This document shows positions 26,987 through 35,874 of a DNA stretch of 64,000 nt, one piece after another. The notes under the pieces are model-generated. The model had not been told where the DNA came from, made no database searches, and worked only from the letters and a program-made list of their open reading frames with translations. The DNA comes from FEN-1297 sp963787005 (GTDB taxonomy: Bacteria > Bacteroidota > Ignavibacteria > Ignavibacteriales > Ignavibacteriaceae). The position numbers and the translations under genes were made by a program. Where the stretch lies: NCBI GenBank assembly GCA_963787005.1, contig CAWBBX010000105.1, positions 1 through 64,000 of the forward strand. Reading direction: 5' to 3'. Positions within the stretch are counted from its first letter, which is position 1. The number at the start of each line of letters is the position of its first letter.

Positions 26987-27538
26987 TTACTTCAGCGCTT
27001 CCACCTGGATCAAATCAATCCAGGTATAAGCCTGCACCTTATATAAATTACTCCCGTTAACTTCAATATGAAGACTGTCGTTGATGCCTGAGTCCAACGT
27101 ATCAACAAAAGAATAATGGGTCCATGTCGTGTCTTCAATGCTAATCGATCTTTTCTTAATAAAACCGCCTGCCCTCTTTTGAGAAAAGTATACTTCACCG
27201 GGGTAATAATTGATCTTGCCCCACAAAGAAAACCTGTACGCATTCTTACCTTCGGGAAGAGGTATGGTTTTCCGGATAGCACCTCCCAGGTCAAGGGCCT
27301 TTATTAAGACACAAATATTTCCGCCTGAAGGAGGCGCCTGATACGCATACTTTACGAAAGGCGCCCCGCCGAACGACCAACCGTCGTTGGAAGGCTCTCC
27401 TGCCAACTCGAATGAAGAATTTAATATAAAATTTTTTTGATCGACCGAAGAGGTGACAACTTCGCCGGGATCCCCGCAGCTGGCAATTCCCCAAAGAATA
27501 AACGGAATTAGGATATGTATAAAAAAACGATACCTCAA
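26987..27538 (-). CDS. Small lipoprotein with predicted carbohydrate-binding-like beta-sandwich
   Basis: A 183-residue protein with a lipoprotein signal ending IASC (Cys21). The mature part opens NFILNSSFELAGEPSNDGW, the usual start of CBM4/9-like and related jelly-roll domains, and continues with strand-rich sequence (YRFSLWGKINY, TTWTHYSFVDTLDSG, AYTWIDLIQVEAL). A binding rather than catalytic role is likely. It is transcribed on the minus strand, about 120 bp from the next gene upstream. Confidence 0.7.
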   Translation of the reverse strand: MRYRFFIHILIPFILWGIASCGDPGEVVTSSVDQKNFILNSSFELAGEPSNDGWSFGGAPFVKYAYQAPPSGGNICVLIKALDLGGAIRKTIPLPEGKNAYRFSLWGKINYYPGEVYFSQKRAGGFIKKRSISIEDTTWTHYSFVDTLDSGINDSLHIEVNGSNLYKVQAYTWIDLIQVEALK

Positions 27539-27657
27539 CTTTCCCCCTTACCGGAGCATTTATAGTTCCGATTAAATTTATAAATCGAGAATCATTACTT
27601 CTAAATTTAATAAAAAACACCGAAAAAAAATAAACATTTCTGAAGTTATCGGATGTC

Positions 27658-28107
27658 TCATTCCCTAACCTTAAATCTTCCGCTAGTTACTCTGCATCCG
27701 CGAATGCCCACTTCCGATATTGTCTTACCGTCTTTAAAAGGTACCCAGAAAAGATGGGAATTGCTCCCCGTCAGTGTTTCTCCCGGATTCAGAGAACCTT
27801 CGACAGTTGTTTTTTTATCCACGGAATCCGAACGAAAAATAAGTTCAAAATTATAATCGATTGAGTAGGTGTTTTTGTTATGAATTTTTATCACGATGCC
27901 GTCATGATAATTGTCGGCGTTGCTGTAAAATATAAACGAGACTTCAAAGCCCTTCTGATTGTAAAGGGTTTTCCATGGATCTATCCCCGTATCTCCGAAG
28001 AGTGAATCTTTTACCTGGGCCTGAGCGTATACAACAGTAAGAAGCATTAGACAAACTGCCCAAATAGATATCTTTTTAACTTTCTTAGCGTTCTTCATTT
28101 CATTCAA
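27658..28107 (-). CDS. Small secreted protein, unknown function
   Basis: A 149-residue protein with a basic N-terminus and signal peptide (ISIWAVCLMLLTVVYAQA). The mature ~120 residues look like a single beta domain (FEVSFIFYSNADNYHDG, IVIKIHNKNTYSIDYNFEL, FRSDSVDKKTTVEGSLNPG). I recognise no family. Met1 or Met4 may be the start. It lies 85 nt downstream of the phosphoesterase gene. Confidence 0.65.
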   Translation of the reverse strand: MNEMKNAKKVKKISIWAVCLMLLTVVYAQAQVKDSLFGDTGIDPWKTLYNQKGFEVSFIFYSNADNYHDGIVIKIHNKNTYSIDYNFELIFRSDSVDKKTTVEGSLNPGETLTGSNSHLFWVPFKDGKTISEVGIRGCRVTSGRFKVRE

Positions 28108-28192
28108 ATTATTTTTAAAAATAACCGGCCGGATCCCGCATAAAAATTAATTTTCCGGGAACAGCGTAATAAGAAAATGCGGGGGGGTAAAA

Positions 28193-28882
28193 CTATTCTA
28201 AGTCTTCGGCGTAAGTATTGACTGAGATAACATCTCTTATTTCACCGTTCTCGATCGCTGCGGCGCTCAGCTTATTGCCGACGTATACGGATGTATCAAT
28301 ATAAAGAGTATTACTGTTTTCGTCAAACCGGGGTTCGTTCTGTCTTGTATGCCCCACTATCTGCAGCTTACCAATGTTAAGCAAAGAGCCCCTTGTCCAC
28401 AAAATACCGTGACTGCTTTCTAAATCTCTGGTCAGAATTTCGTTAAAATATTCTGTGTGATTTTCAAAGTCCGCGGGGAAAAAGGGTTTATAATAAGTGG
28501 AAATGCCGGCGTGAGAAATAAAGCAGTCAGGCAGATTGATAAACAGGGGCGCGCTTTGGATCATTCTGATATGTTCGTCGATTTTTTCGAAGCGGTCTTT
28601 ATAAGAGTCGATTGTTTTTTCAAATCCGTTATAAACCCATGCCTGTCCCATCTCACTCGAAGGATACCGCACGAAATAATAAAACATATAATCGTGATTC
28701 CCGGGAGTAAAAGGAATCTTCTCTCTTCTAACGAATTCAAAGACCTCGTAAGAAAAATTTCCTCTATCAATTAAATCCCCGACAAGAAATATCATTATTT
28801 TCGGATACGCCTGGCGAAGCCTGCCTACAAGGTCCCTCAAAGTATTAAAGCAGCCGTGAACATCTCCGATTACCGCAATCAT
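28193..28882 (-). CDS. Calcineurin-like metallophosphoesterase (PPP-type Ser/Thr phosphatase family)
   Basis: A 229-residue protein with all metal-site motifs of the family: GDVHG (residues 6-10), GDLIDRG, GNHD, ISHAG and GHTRQ. This is close to bacterial PrpA/PrpB and bis(5'-nucleosyl)-tetraphosphatase-like enzymes. It would hydrolyse phosphoprotein or dinucleotide substrates in the cytoplasm; the sequence does not decide which. It begins 2 nt after the stop of the CoA-transferase gene, so the two are cotranscribed. Confidence 0.9.
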   Translation of the reverse strand: MIAVIGDVHGCFNTLRDLVGRLRQAYPKIMIFLVGDLIDRGNFSYEVFEFVRREKIPFTPGNHDYMFYYFVRYPSSEMGQAWVYNGFEKTIDSYKDRFEKIDEHIRMIQSAPLFINLPDCFISHAGISTYYKPFFPADFENHTEYFNEILTRDLESSHGILWTRGSLLNIGKLQIVGHTRQNEPRFDENSNTLYIDTSVYVGNKLSAAAIENGEIRDVISVNTYAEDLE

Positions 28883-28884
28883 AC

Positions 28885-30240
28885 TTAAATATACTTATTT
28901 TCTTTGGCATATTTAAGCAGCCCGTCCCTAAAATCAGGGTGCGCTATCTTTATCAGCTCGTGTACTCTCTGTCTAATAGATTTACCGTGCAGCTGGGCGA
29001 TACCGTACTCTGTAACAACGTAATGCACGTCGCCTCTTCCGGTAATAACGCCGGCGCCGGGTTTAAGCTGCGGAACTATCCGGCTTATTTTATTATTTTT
29101 TGTCGTGGAGGGAAGAGCTATTATCGGCTTGCCCCCTTCCGATCTTGCTGCGCCGCGGATAAAATCAAGCTGTCCGCCGAACCCGCTGTAAATTTTGGGA
29201 CCTATTGAATCGGAACAAACCTGCCCGGTTATATCTACTTCCATGGCAGAGTTGATTGCGACCATCTTCTTGTTTTTTGAGATGACGAAAGGATCGTTTA
29301 CATATTCCTGAGGGTGAAATTCTATGGAAGGATTGTTATGAATAAAATTATAAAGACGCTTCGTACCGAGCACGAAACCAGCAATAAGTTTGCCGGGGTG
29401 CAAAGTCTTCATTTCGTTTGTAATAATTCCCTTCTCTACCAGATCGACAACTCCGTCGGAAAACATTTCCGAGTGGATGCCGAGCGCTTTTTTTTCAGTA
29501 AGAAATTTAAGTACAGCATCCGGAATCGCGCCGATACCAAGCTGCAGTGTCGATCCGTCCTCAATCAGCTCAGAAATATGGCTTCCTATTCTTTGATAAA
29601 CATTTACCAAATCCTTGGGCAGATTATCGCCGCTCTGCGGAAGTTCTTCTATTTCTTCATCTATTTCAACAATGTACTTTATCTTGTTGATGTGAATAAA
29701 GCTGTCGCCTAATGCTCTCGGCATTTTACTGTTAACCTGCGCAATGATCATATCCGATTTTTCCGCGCCGGTTTTTGTCAATCCCACTTCCACACCGAAG
29801 CTGCAGAATCCGTGTTCGTCCGGCGGCGAAACATGGATGAGCGCCGCGTTCAAGTGTACGGTTCCTCTTGAAAAGAGGAGCGGAACTTCATATAAAAAAA
29901 TGGGAGTAAAGTCGGCAAGCCCGTTCTGCACCGCTTCGCGGCTGTTCTTTCCGACAAATGAAGCGTTGTGCCTGAAGTGTTTTTCCATACCTGGTTTAAC
30001 GTATGGCAGGTCGCCTACGGTTAGCGCGTGGTGAATTTCAACATTTTCCAATTCATCTTTTCTACGAACAAGAGCATTAACTAAGGTTGAGGGAAACGCG
30101 CAGTTTCCGTGAACAATAATTTTATCATTAGATTTAATTTCTTTAACGGCTTCGTCGGCCGTAACAATTTTTTGATTGTACGCCTGAAGAATGTTAAACG
30201 GTATAGTGCTGCTCGATGTTATATCTTCGGTCCTTACCAT
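28885..30240 (-). CDS. Acetyl-CoA hydrolase/transferase family protein (4-hydroxybutyrate CoA-transferase-like)
   Basis: A 451-residue family I CoA-transferase. Motifs include GNCAFPSTLVNALVRR, VSPPDEHGFCSFGVE, LQLGIGAIPDAVLKFL, HSEMFSDGVVDL near the catalytic region, and GFGGQLDFIRGAARSEGG, which lines the CoA site. It probably moves CoA between acetyl-CoA and small carboxylates. This suits fermentation of amino acids or acetate formation, in line with alanine dehydrogenase 75 nt upstream. The acyl substrate cannot be read from the sequence. Confidence 0.9.
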   Translation of the reverse strand: MVRTEDITSSSTIPFNILQAYNQKIVTADEAVKEIKSNDKIIVHGNCAFPSTLVNALVRRKDELENVEIHHALTVGDLPYVKPGMEKHFRHNASFVGKNSREAVQNGLADFTPIFLYEVPLLFSRGTVHLNAALIHVSPPDEHGFCSFGVEVGLTKTGAEKSDMIIAQVNSKMPRALGDSFIHINKIKYIVEIDEEIEELPQSGDNLPKDLVNVYQRIGSHISELIEDGSTLQLGIGAIPDAVLKFLTEKKALGIHSEMFSDGVVDLVEKGIITNEMKTLHPGKLIAGFVLGTKRLYNFIHNNPSIEFHPQEYVNDPFVISKNKKMVAINSAMEVDITGQVCSDSIGPKIYSGFGGQLDFIRGAARSEGGKPIIALPSTTKNNKISRIVPQLKPGAGVITGRGDVHYVVTEYGIAQLHGKSIRQRVHELIKIAHPDFRDGLLKYAKENKYI

Positions 30241-30315
30241 TGTATATCACTTTTCTCAATATCCCCGGCAACTTTTGATCCCCTGAGGATTGGTTTTTAT
30301 TATTTGCTTTTGGCA

Positions 30316-31437
30316 TTAATTAGTAGAGAACACCCTCAATTTCCTATACTCGAGATTGAAGATATTCGCTATAGCTTCATTGGAACATGAACCCATATAC
30401 GTACATACCCCTTTTGCCAGTCCGGGGTCGCCCAAGAGCGCGTTAGAGAGACCGTTATCGGCTATGTTCTCTATGTAATTTACAGCCGCGTTGTTCAACC
30501 CGTAGCTGGCTGTCTTAGAAACAAGAGCAGGCATATTGGGGACGCAATAATGAATAACGTCGTTCATATAATAAATCGGGTCAGAGAGCGTAGTAATATG
30601 GCTCGTCTCTATACATCCGCCCTGATCTATGGAAACATCGATGAGAACCGCACCCTTTTTCATCTGTCTTACCATATCCTCGGTAACCAGGTGGGGAGTC
30701 TTTTCTCCTTTAATCAAAACGGCGCCGATAAGTACGTCGGCGAACTTAACTCCTCTGGAGATGGTATACGGATTCGCCATAACCGTGGTAACCTTTTTCC
30801 TGAAGTCGGAATCGATCTTCCTTAGTCTATTTAGATCTTTATCGATCACGATTACCTGGGCTCCGCGTCCCAGCGCGGCTCTTGCGGCACTTGTGCCTAC
30901 CACTCCAGCGCCCAGAATAACAACCGCGGCAGGAGCTACGCCGGTTATTCCTCCCAGAAGAATCCCTCTTCCGCCTTTAATATAGCTTTCAAGATATCTT
31001 TCGGCTATCTGGATGGAAAGTTGGCCGGCTATCTCGCTCATTGAATGCAGTACGGGAAGAACTTCATCGTACTCAATGAGTTCGTAGCCAATTGCGGTCA
31101 CATTCTTTTTAAGCAATGACTCGATAATATTTTTATTGCCGACGGCAAGATGTAGGAAGGAGAATAATATTTGATTTTCCTGCAGAATCTCTACTTCATC
31201 GTCCGACAGAGGGGTTACCTTCGCAATCAATTCCGCTCGCTTGTAAACTTCTTCTGAACTGTAGACTATGTTTGCCCCGGATCTCCCGTAGGATTCGTCG
31301 CTAAAATTACTCCCCTCTCCTGCTCCGCTTTCAACGTAAACGGTATGACCGGCCCGGATCAGAGAATCGACTCCGGCAGGCGCCAGTGCAACGCGCTTTT
31401 CTTCGTGGATGTTTTCTTTAGGTATTCCAATTCTCAT
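30316..31437 (-). CDS. ald: Alanine dehydrogenase
   Basis: A 373-residue NAD-dependent enzyme of the Ald/PNT family. It has MRIGIPKE at the start, the pyruvate-site lysine in AELIAKVTPL, the catalytic-His block SFLHLA, the NAD-binding VILGAGVVGTSAARAALG, and VLIDVSIDQGGCIETS followed by HYCVPNMPALV. It interconverts alanine with pyruvate and ammonia using NAD. It is probably cotranscribed with the CoA-transferase downstream. Confidence 0.93.
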   Translation of the reverse strand: MRIGIPKENIHEEKRVALAPAGVDSLIRAGHTVYVESGAGEGSNFSDESYGRSGANIVYSSEEVYKRAELIAKVTPLSDDEVEILQENQILFSFLHLAVGNKNIIESLLKKNVTAIGYELIEYDEVLPVLHSMSEIAGQLSIQIAERYLESYIKGGRGILLGGITGVAPAAVVILGAGVVGTSAARAALGRGAQVIVIDKDLNRLRKIDSDFRKKVTTVMANPYTISRGVKFADVLIGAVLIKGEKTPHLVTEDMVRQMKKGAVLIDVSIDQGGCIETSHITTLSDPIYYMNDVIHYCVPNMPALVSKTASYGLNNAAVNYIENIADNGLSNALLGDPGLAKGVCTYMGSCSNEAIANIFNLEYRKLRVFSTN

Positions 31438-31534
31438 AAATTTTAGCTTTCATTATTATTAAAGCTACCTATAAAAGCCAAGAGTTTCAACAAATTTATA
31501 CGAAATAAGCTGTTTTTCGACCTTTTTGAGGTAA

Positions 31535-32488
31535 TTAAACAGGTGTAACCGGCTTTTTCCCCGAAAGCACTGCGTGCACATTTTTAGCGGCCAGCAGCGC
31601 CATATCTCTCCTCGCTTCCCTTGTAGCACTGCCGATATGCGGAAGGATTATCGCGTTATCCAGATTTAATAATTCTTTACTGACGGCGGGCTCGCCTTCA
31701 AAAACATCCAATCCCGCGGCGAAGATTTTCTTTTTCTTTAAGACATTTATAAGTGCATTCTCATCGATTATTTCTCCCCGTGCGGTATTTATCAATACCG
31801 CATCTTTTTTCATCAAGCCAAGTTTTTCCTTATCGAGAATGTGATGAGTTTTTTCGGTAAGAGGAAGATGAACCGAGACGAAGTCCGAGTCTTTCAACAA
31901 TTTATTTAGCGATACTTTTTTAGCACCGGTTTTCTTTTCCAGCAGCGTGTTTTTAAATTGAGAGAAATAGATGATCTTTACGCCGAATGCCTTCATCCTA
32001 AGACCCACCGCCGTTCCGATTCTCCCGGCCCCGATAATTCCGAAGGTCTTATTCTTAAGCTGGATGCCCAGAAGAAGCATCGGCTTCCAGCCTTCATATT
32101 TCCCCTGCTTCAGCATATTTAAGCCCTCAGCGGCTCTTCTAGCGCACATCAAGGCTAAAGTAACTGCCAGGTCGGCAGTGGAATCGGTTAACACATCAGG
32201 AGTATTTGTAACAATTATATTTTTCTTTCTCGCGTACTCTACGTCTATGTTATTATAACCGACGGCATAGTTAGCAATCACTTTGCATTTTGCAAGACTA
32301 TCAATCAGTTCGCGATCGAAATTTTCTGTAAGGAGGGAAATAACAGCATCCGCGTCCTTCGCCCTTTTAATAAGCTCGCGTCTCGGGATCGGGAAATCTT
32401 TTAAATAGACCGAAACTTTATAACCTTTTTTCTTCAGGTAATCCAAGGCAACCTCGGGAATAAGCCGGGCAACAAATACCTTCTTCAT
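31535..32488 (-). CDS. D-isomer-specific 2-hydroxyacid dehydrogenase (glyoxylate/hydroxypyruvate reductase-like)
   Basis: A 317-residue dehydrogenase with NAD-binding GIIGAGRIGTAVG and catalytic Arg in INTARGEIIDE. The Glu is in LDVFEGEP and the catalytic His in ILPHIGSAT. The N-terminal YNNIDVEYARKKNI resembles glyoxylate and glycerate dehydrogenases rather than SerA. The ATG at 32488 is preferred over a TTG 15 nt upstream because TTGAGG provides a ribosome-binding site for it. The gene is 43 nt from the SpmAB-like gene upstream. Confidence 0.9.
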   Translation of the reverse strand: MKKVFVARLIPEVALDYLKKKGYKVSVYLKDFPIPRRELIKRAKDADAVISLLTENFDRELIDSLAKCKVIANYAVGYNNIDVEYARKKNIIVTNTPDVLTDSTADLAVTLALMCARRAAEGLNMLKQGKYEGWKPMLLLGIQLKNKTFGIIGAGRIGTAVGLRMKAFGVKIIYFSQFKNTLLEKKTGAKKVSLNKLLKDSDFVSVHLPLTEKTHHILDKEKLGLMKKDAVLINTARGEIIDENALINVLKKKKIFAAGLDVFEGEPAVSKELLNLDNAIILPHIGSATREARRDMALLAAKNVHAVLSGKKPVTPV

Positions 32489-32531
32489 ACGAAAAGACCT
32501 CAAACTTTTTCTGCAAGTACCGAATTAATAA

Positions 32532-34166
32532 TTACGGACCGAACAATAATCTTACTATAAATACAGCGGCTAATATGCCGGCTATGTCTGCAATTAAACC
32601 GGCGGGAAGAGCGTGGCGTATGTTCTTAATATTAACCGCCCCGAAGTATACCGCGAGCACGTAGAAAGTTGTTTCCGTGCTACCGTAAAAAGTGGAAACC
32701 ATTATACCGATAAACGAATCGGGACCGTGGACAGAAATTATCTCTGCCATTATACCGAGCGAGCCGCTGCCTGACAGAGGCCTCATTATAGCCATGGGCA
32801 GCGCCTCCGCTGGCATTCCTATAAAATTAGTAATCGGGTGAAGAATATAAATGAGCCAGTGCATAGCGCCGCCCGCTCGGAAAATACCGATTGCAACAAG
32901 CATCGCAACTAAATACGGGATTATTTTTACCGCGATGTCGAATCCTTCTTTAGCGCCTTCTATAAAAGATTCGTAAATCCTCACCTTCTTCGCTACGCCG
33001 AATCCGACGAACACGACGATCAGAAATGGAATAGCGATAGTAGAGACTACCGAGATAATACTTTTAAATAAATCGGGAGTTAAAAAACTGAAGGTAGAAC
33101 CGAGAACTTTTCCGAGTCCGGAGAAAATTATAGAGACAGCAATTAATATTAAGCCGAGAAGAGCGAAGATGCCTTTTAAATTTGTCTTCATCCAGTCCGA
33201 GAATTGTCCTTTTTTAATTGGGAATTTTTCCAATGTCTTGGCGGCTGTAAGTCCCGCGACTGTAGCGCAGAAAGAAGCGAATAATGATGTGCCGATGATA
33301 ATAGCGGGTTCACTACTTCCGGCCGCCGCCCTGATAGCGATAGCAGTGGCAGGTATTAAAGTCATTCCCGCCGTATTGATAGCTAAGAATGTGCACATTG
33401 CGTTTGTTGCCGTTCCCTTTTTGGGATTAAGAGTGTCGAGTTCTTCCATAGCCTTGAGCCCGAATGGGGTAGCCGCATTTCCCAGTCCAAGCATGTTGGC
33501 GGAAATGTTCATTATCATCGAGCCCATCGCAGGGTGATCCGTCGGCACCTGAGGAAAAAGTCTCTTTGTAATCGGCTTAAGCACACGCGCAATTATCGCA
33601 ATGAGCCCGGCTTCCTCGGCTATCTTCATTATACCCAGCCAGAGGGCCATTATACCGATCAATCCCAACGCTATGTTCACGGCCGTGCCGGCGTAATTGA
33701 GAGCAGAGTTGGTAACGTTTTTCATCTTAAGGAATGAAACTTCTTCCAGCACAATGTGCGCGGAAGCCAAAGTAGGAGATATGAACTCATCTATCTTAAC
33801 AGTTCCGTTCAAGTCGTCCTTATCACCTGCAGACGTTGCCATATCCTGCCAAATTTTAGGATCAGTTTTATCAACTTTAAAATGAACGGTGCTTTTAACT
33901 TCGTCTTTGTGAAGAGTTAGTTTTGCGGGTATGGAAAGATCTTGTGTTATATTTTCTTTATAGAGGGAATTAAAATCGGTTTTGTTAACTTCCAGATGTA
34001 CGTCGTAACTTTTTTCCTGGCCTTGCTGTACGGGATTAGAGAATTGGACCTCGACTTGAAGCGGCTGGTCATTCCTGAAAATATTTTCGCTTTGATCATA
34101 AATGTCAGTGGTGAGCGCGGCACCTATGCCTAAAAACAGCAGCGCCAGCCAGACGTAATTTAACAT
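32532..34166 (-). CDS. Fused SpmA-SpmB nucleoside-recognition (Gate) domain membrane protein
   Basis: A 544-residue membrane protein. After one N-terminal helix there is an extracytoplasmic beta-rich insert (residues ~25-160, QVEVQFSNPVQQGQEKSYDV). An SpmA-like part follows (LGLIGIMALWLGIMKIAEEAG, NISANMLGLGNAATPFGL, FLAINTAGMTLIPATAIAIR), then an SpmB-like part (GAKEGFDIAVKIIPYLVAML, MRPLSGSGSLGIMAE, TFYGSTETTFYVLAVYFGAV). In Bacillus SpmA and SpmB are separate proteins needed for spore-core dehydration; here they are one chain. It sits 16 nt downstream of a cell-wall amidase gene, hinting at an envelope role. Confidence 0.88.
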   Translation of the reverse strand: MLNYVWLALLFLGIGAALTTDIYDQSENIFRNDQPLQVEVQFSNPVQQGQEKSYDVHLEVNKTDFNSLYKENITQDLSIPAKLTLHKDEVKSTVHFKVDKTDPKIWQDMATSAGDKDDLNGTVKIDEFISPTLASAHIVLEEVSFLKMKNVTNSALNYAGTAVNIALGLIGIMALWLGIMKIAEEAGLIAIIARVLKPITKRLFPQVPTDHPAMGSMIMNISANMLGLGNAATPFGLKAMEELDTLNPKKGTATNAMCTFLAINTAGMTLIPATAIAIRAAAGSSEPAIIIGTSLFASFCATVAGLTAAKTLEKFPIKKGQFSDWMKTNLKGIFALLGLILIAVSIIFSGLGKVLGSTFSFLTPDLFKSIISVVSTIAIPFLIVVFVGFGVAKKVRIYESFIEGAKEGFDIAVKIIPYLVAMLVAIGIFRAGGAMHWLIYILHPITNFIGMPAEALPMAIMRPLSGSGSLGIMAEIISVHGPDSFIGIMVSTFYGSTETTFYVLAVYFGAVNIKNIRHALPAGLIADIAGILAAVFIVRLLFGP

Positions 34167-34182
34167 TAAGCAGCTCCGTTTT

Positions 34183-35214
34183 TTAATTATTCAGAATAAC
34201 AATTTTTTTTCTGAACGGAAACGAGTGATTGCCGTTCTTGTTAGCAGCTATTATCCTAACGGAATGTTCACCGGGCAGAGTTCCCGCCAGATTTAAGCTA
34301 AGCACCCCTTCTTCCGCATCAAAATACGCGTCTTTAGCGATTGCAGTATCAATATAGGCGGTAACGGATGAAGTATTTATACCCGACGAATCTTTTATCG
34401 CGAAAGATATAAAACTGTCTGCAGAGCATAAAGTGTCAGTACCCCGCATTTCGATTTGAGGAATACCGGCTTTTAAATAACGGCAGAGTCCGCGGAATAT
34501 TCCCCAGGCTTCAATGCCGTTGTATTCTTTGATCAATAACCTCATACCTTCGAGCCGGTGAGTATTGAAACCGCACTCTACTAGGATCGCAGGTATATCT
34601 GTACGGCGAAGAACGGAGAAACCGGCGCCGGGGTATATTACGTAATCTGAGTACGTACCGTCGAACGATCCTAGTCCGCCGGAGTTACGCATTGCGTAAG
34701 CCATATCCCTTTGAACGTACCTGGCAATCTCCCTGTTGCAGGGTTCGTAAACAAAATCCGAATCAGTAGCGTGATAAAAGGTAGACGTGAAATTTGTCCA
34801 AATATCGGAGTCATTACCGGGCGCGTTATGGTGAACGCTGATGAATATATCGGCTCCGCTGTTGTTGGCCAAAACCGATCTGTATTTAAGATCAACAGTA
34901 GTGTCTTTATCGCGTGAAAGAATCACAACGGCGCCTGCCTGTTCCAGATAATCTCTCAGAGCCAAAGCTACATTAAGATTAATATCCGCTTCAACAACAT
35001 TCCCCTCGAAGCCCTTGTTATTTCTATCTTTACCACCATGCCCGGGATCGATAAAAAATTTTCTACCGGTGATGTACGGGGAATACGCCTTGAAAAATGC
35101 TTCCTTCGCTTGGGTTGATTTTAATTCTCTGGGGACCTCATAATAAACGGGAGCGGTAGCGGAGCAGCCCGCGTAAATAAGTGAGAGGAGGATCAGCAGA
35201 ACCGGAATCTTCAA
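34183..35214 (-). CDS. N-acetylmuramoyl-L-alanine amidase, lipoprotein
   Basis: About 343 residues. A lipoprotein signal (PVLLILLSLIYAGC) leads to an amidase_3 domain with the zinc ligands in FIDPGHGGKD, the Glu of GNVVEADINL and the His of ISVHHNAPG, plus the catalytic VECGFNTH. The C-terminal ~90 residues form an Ig-like domain (TVAYID-type strands). It should cleave the amide between MurNAc and the peptide stem in the periplasm. TTG at 35214 is preferred because a G-rich stretch and the upstream stop codon sit just before it. A TTG at 35259 would overlap the previous gene with no ribosome-binding site. Confidence 0.87.
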   Translation of the reverse strand: MKIPVLLILLSLIYAGCSATAPVYYEVPRELKSTQAKEAFFKAYSPYITGRKFFIDPGHGGKDRNNKGFEGNVVEADINLNVALALRDYLEQAGAVVILSRDKDTTVDLKYRSVLANNSGADIFISVHHNAPGNDSDIWTNFTSTFYHATDSDFVYEPCNREIARYVQRDMAYAMRNSGGLGSFDGTYSDYVIYPGAGFSVLRRTDIPAILVECGFNTHRLEGMRLLIKEYNGIEAWGIFRGLCRYLKAGIPQIEMRGTDTLCSADSFISFAIKDSSGINTSSVTAYIDTAIAKDAYFDAEEGVLSLNLAGTLPGEHSVRIIAANKNGNHSFPFRKKIVILNN

Positions 35215-35215
35215 A

Positions 35216-35680
35216 TTACCCCCCGGTTTCTTCGAATGCTTGGATTTCTTCCGAATCAATTATTACTACATTGTTAAGTGAAGGAAATTCGATATCGTCG
35301 CCGTCTGAATTCCGGTACTTCTTGAGATAGTTTTGCTTCAGTTCATCTATTGTTTTCTGCTCTTCCACTTTTCTCATCATTCCGGAAACGGAAATTGATA
35401 AAAGATTATACGAAGCTTCGAAACTTATTTTTTTCGATTTCTTGACCTTATCGTTTTTAATCACCGTGAAACTGACATTTGTCTCAAACTCGATTCCATT
35501 AAAAAACTCATCGTCTTCGTCAAAAAATATGTACACGTTTTTATCCTGATAAAGAAATGTTGTAGCTAGCTGTGCTACCTTTTCATTCTCCACGCTCAAT
35601 GCTAAGACACCCACCAGATTTAAATTTAATTCTTTCTCGATAGTGCTAAGATCTCTAATTTGCGAAATTACCTTATGCAT
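35216..35680 (-). CDS. Small cytoplasmic protein, possibly PNPOx-like split-barrel
   Basis: A 154-residue protein without signal or membrane segment. LVGVLALSVENEKVAQLATTFLYQDKNVYI, split around the first strands, and SISVSGMMRKVEEQKTIDEL resemble the split beta-barrel of pyridoxamine-phosphate-oxidase-like flavin or heme binders; this is a fold guess, not a family match. Its stop codon lies one base before the amidase start, so the two are translationally linked. Confidence 0.55.
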   Translation of the reverse strand: MHKVISQIRDLSTIEKELNLNLVGVLALSVENEKVAQLATTFLYQDKNVYIFFDEDDEFFNGIEFETNVSFTVIKNDKVKKSKKISFEASYNLLSISVSGMMRKVEEQKTIDELKQNYLKKYRNSDGDDIEFPSLNNVVIIDSEEIQAFEETGG

Positions 35681-35874
35681 AAACTATTACTTTCAATATA
35701 TACTCGATAATTGTTTTTTAATATCACCATTACTTCCAAAACTTATCGGCCATAAATATACGTTATAAAAATTTACTACTGAAAATTTAACAAAACTCTA
35801 TCAGAAATTTCAATACTTTTTAGAATAAATACTAAAAATGAAGATACAGGCATTTATTTCAATAAAAAAAATAC

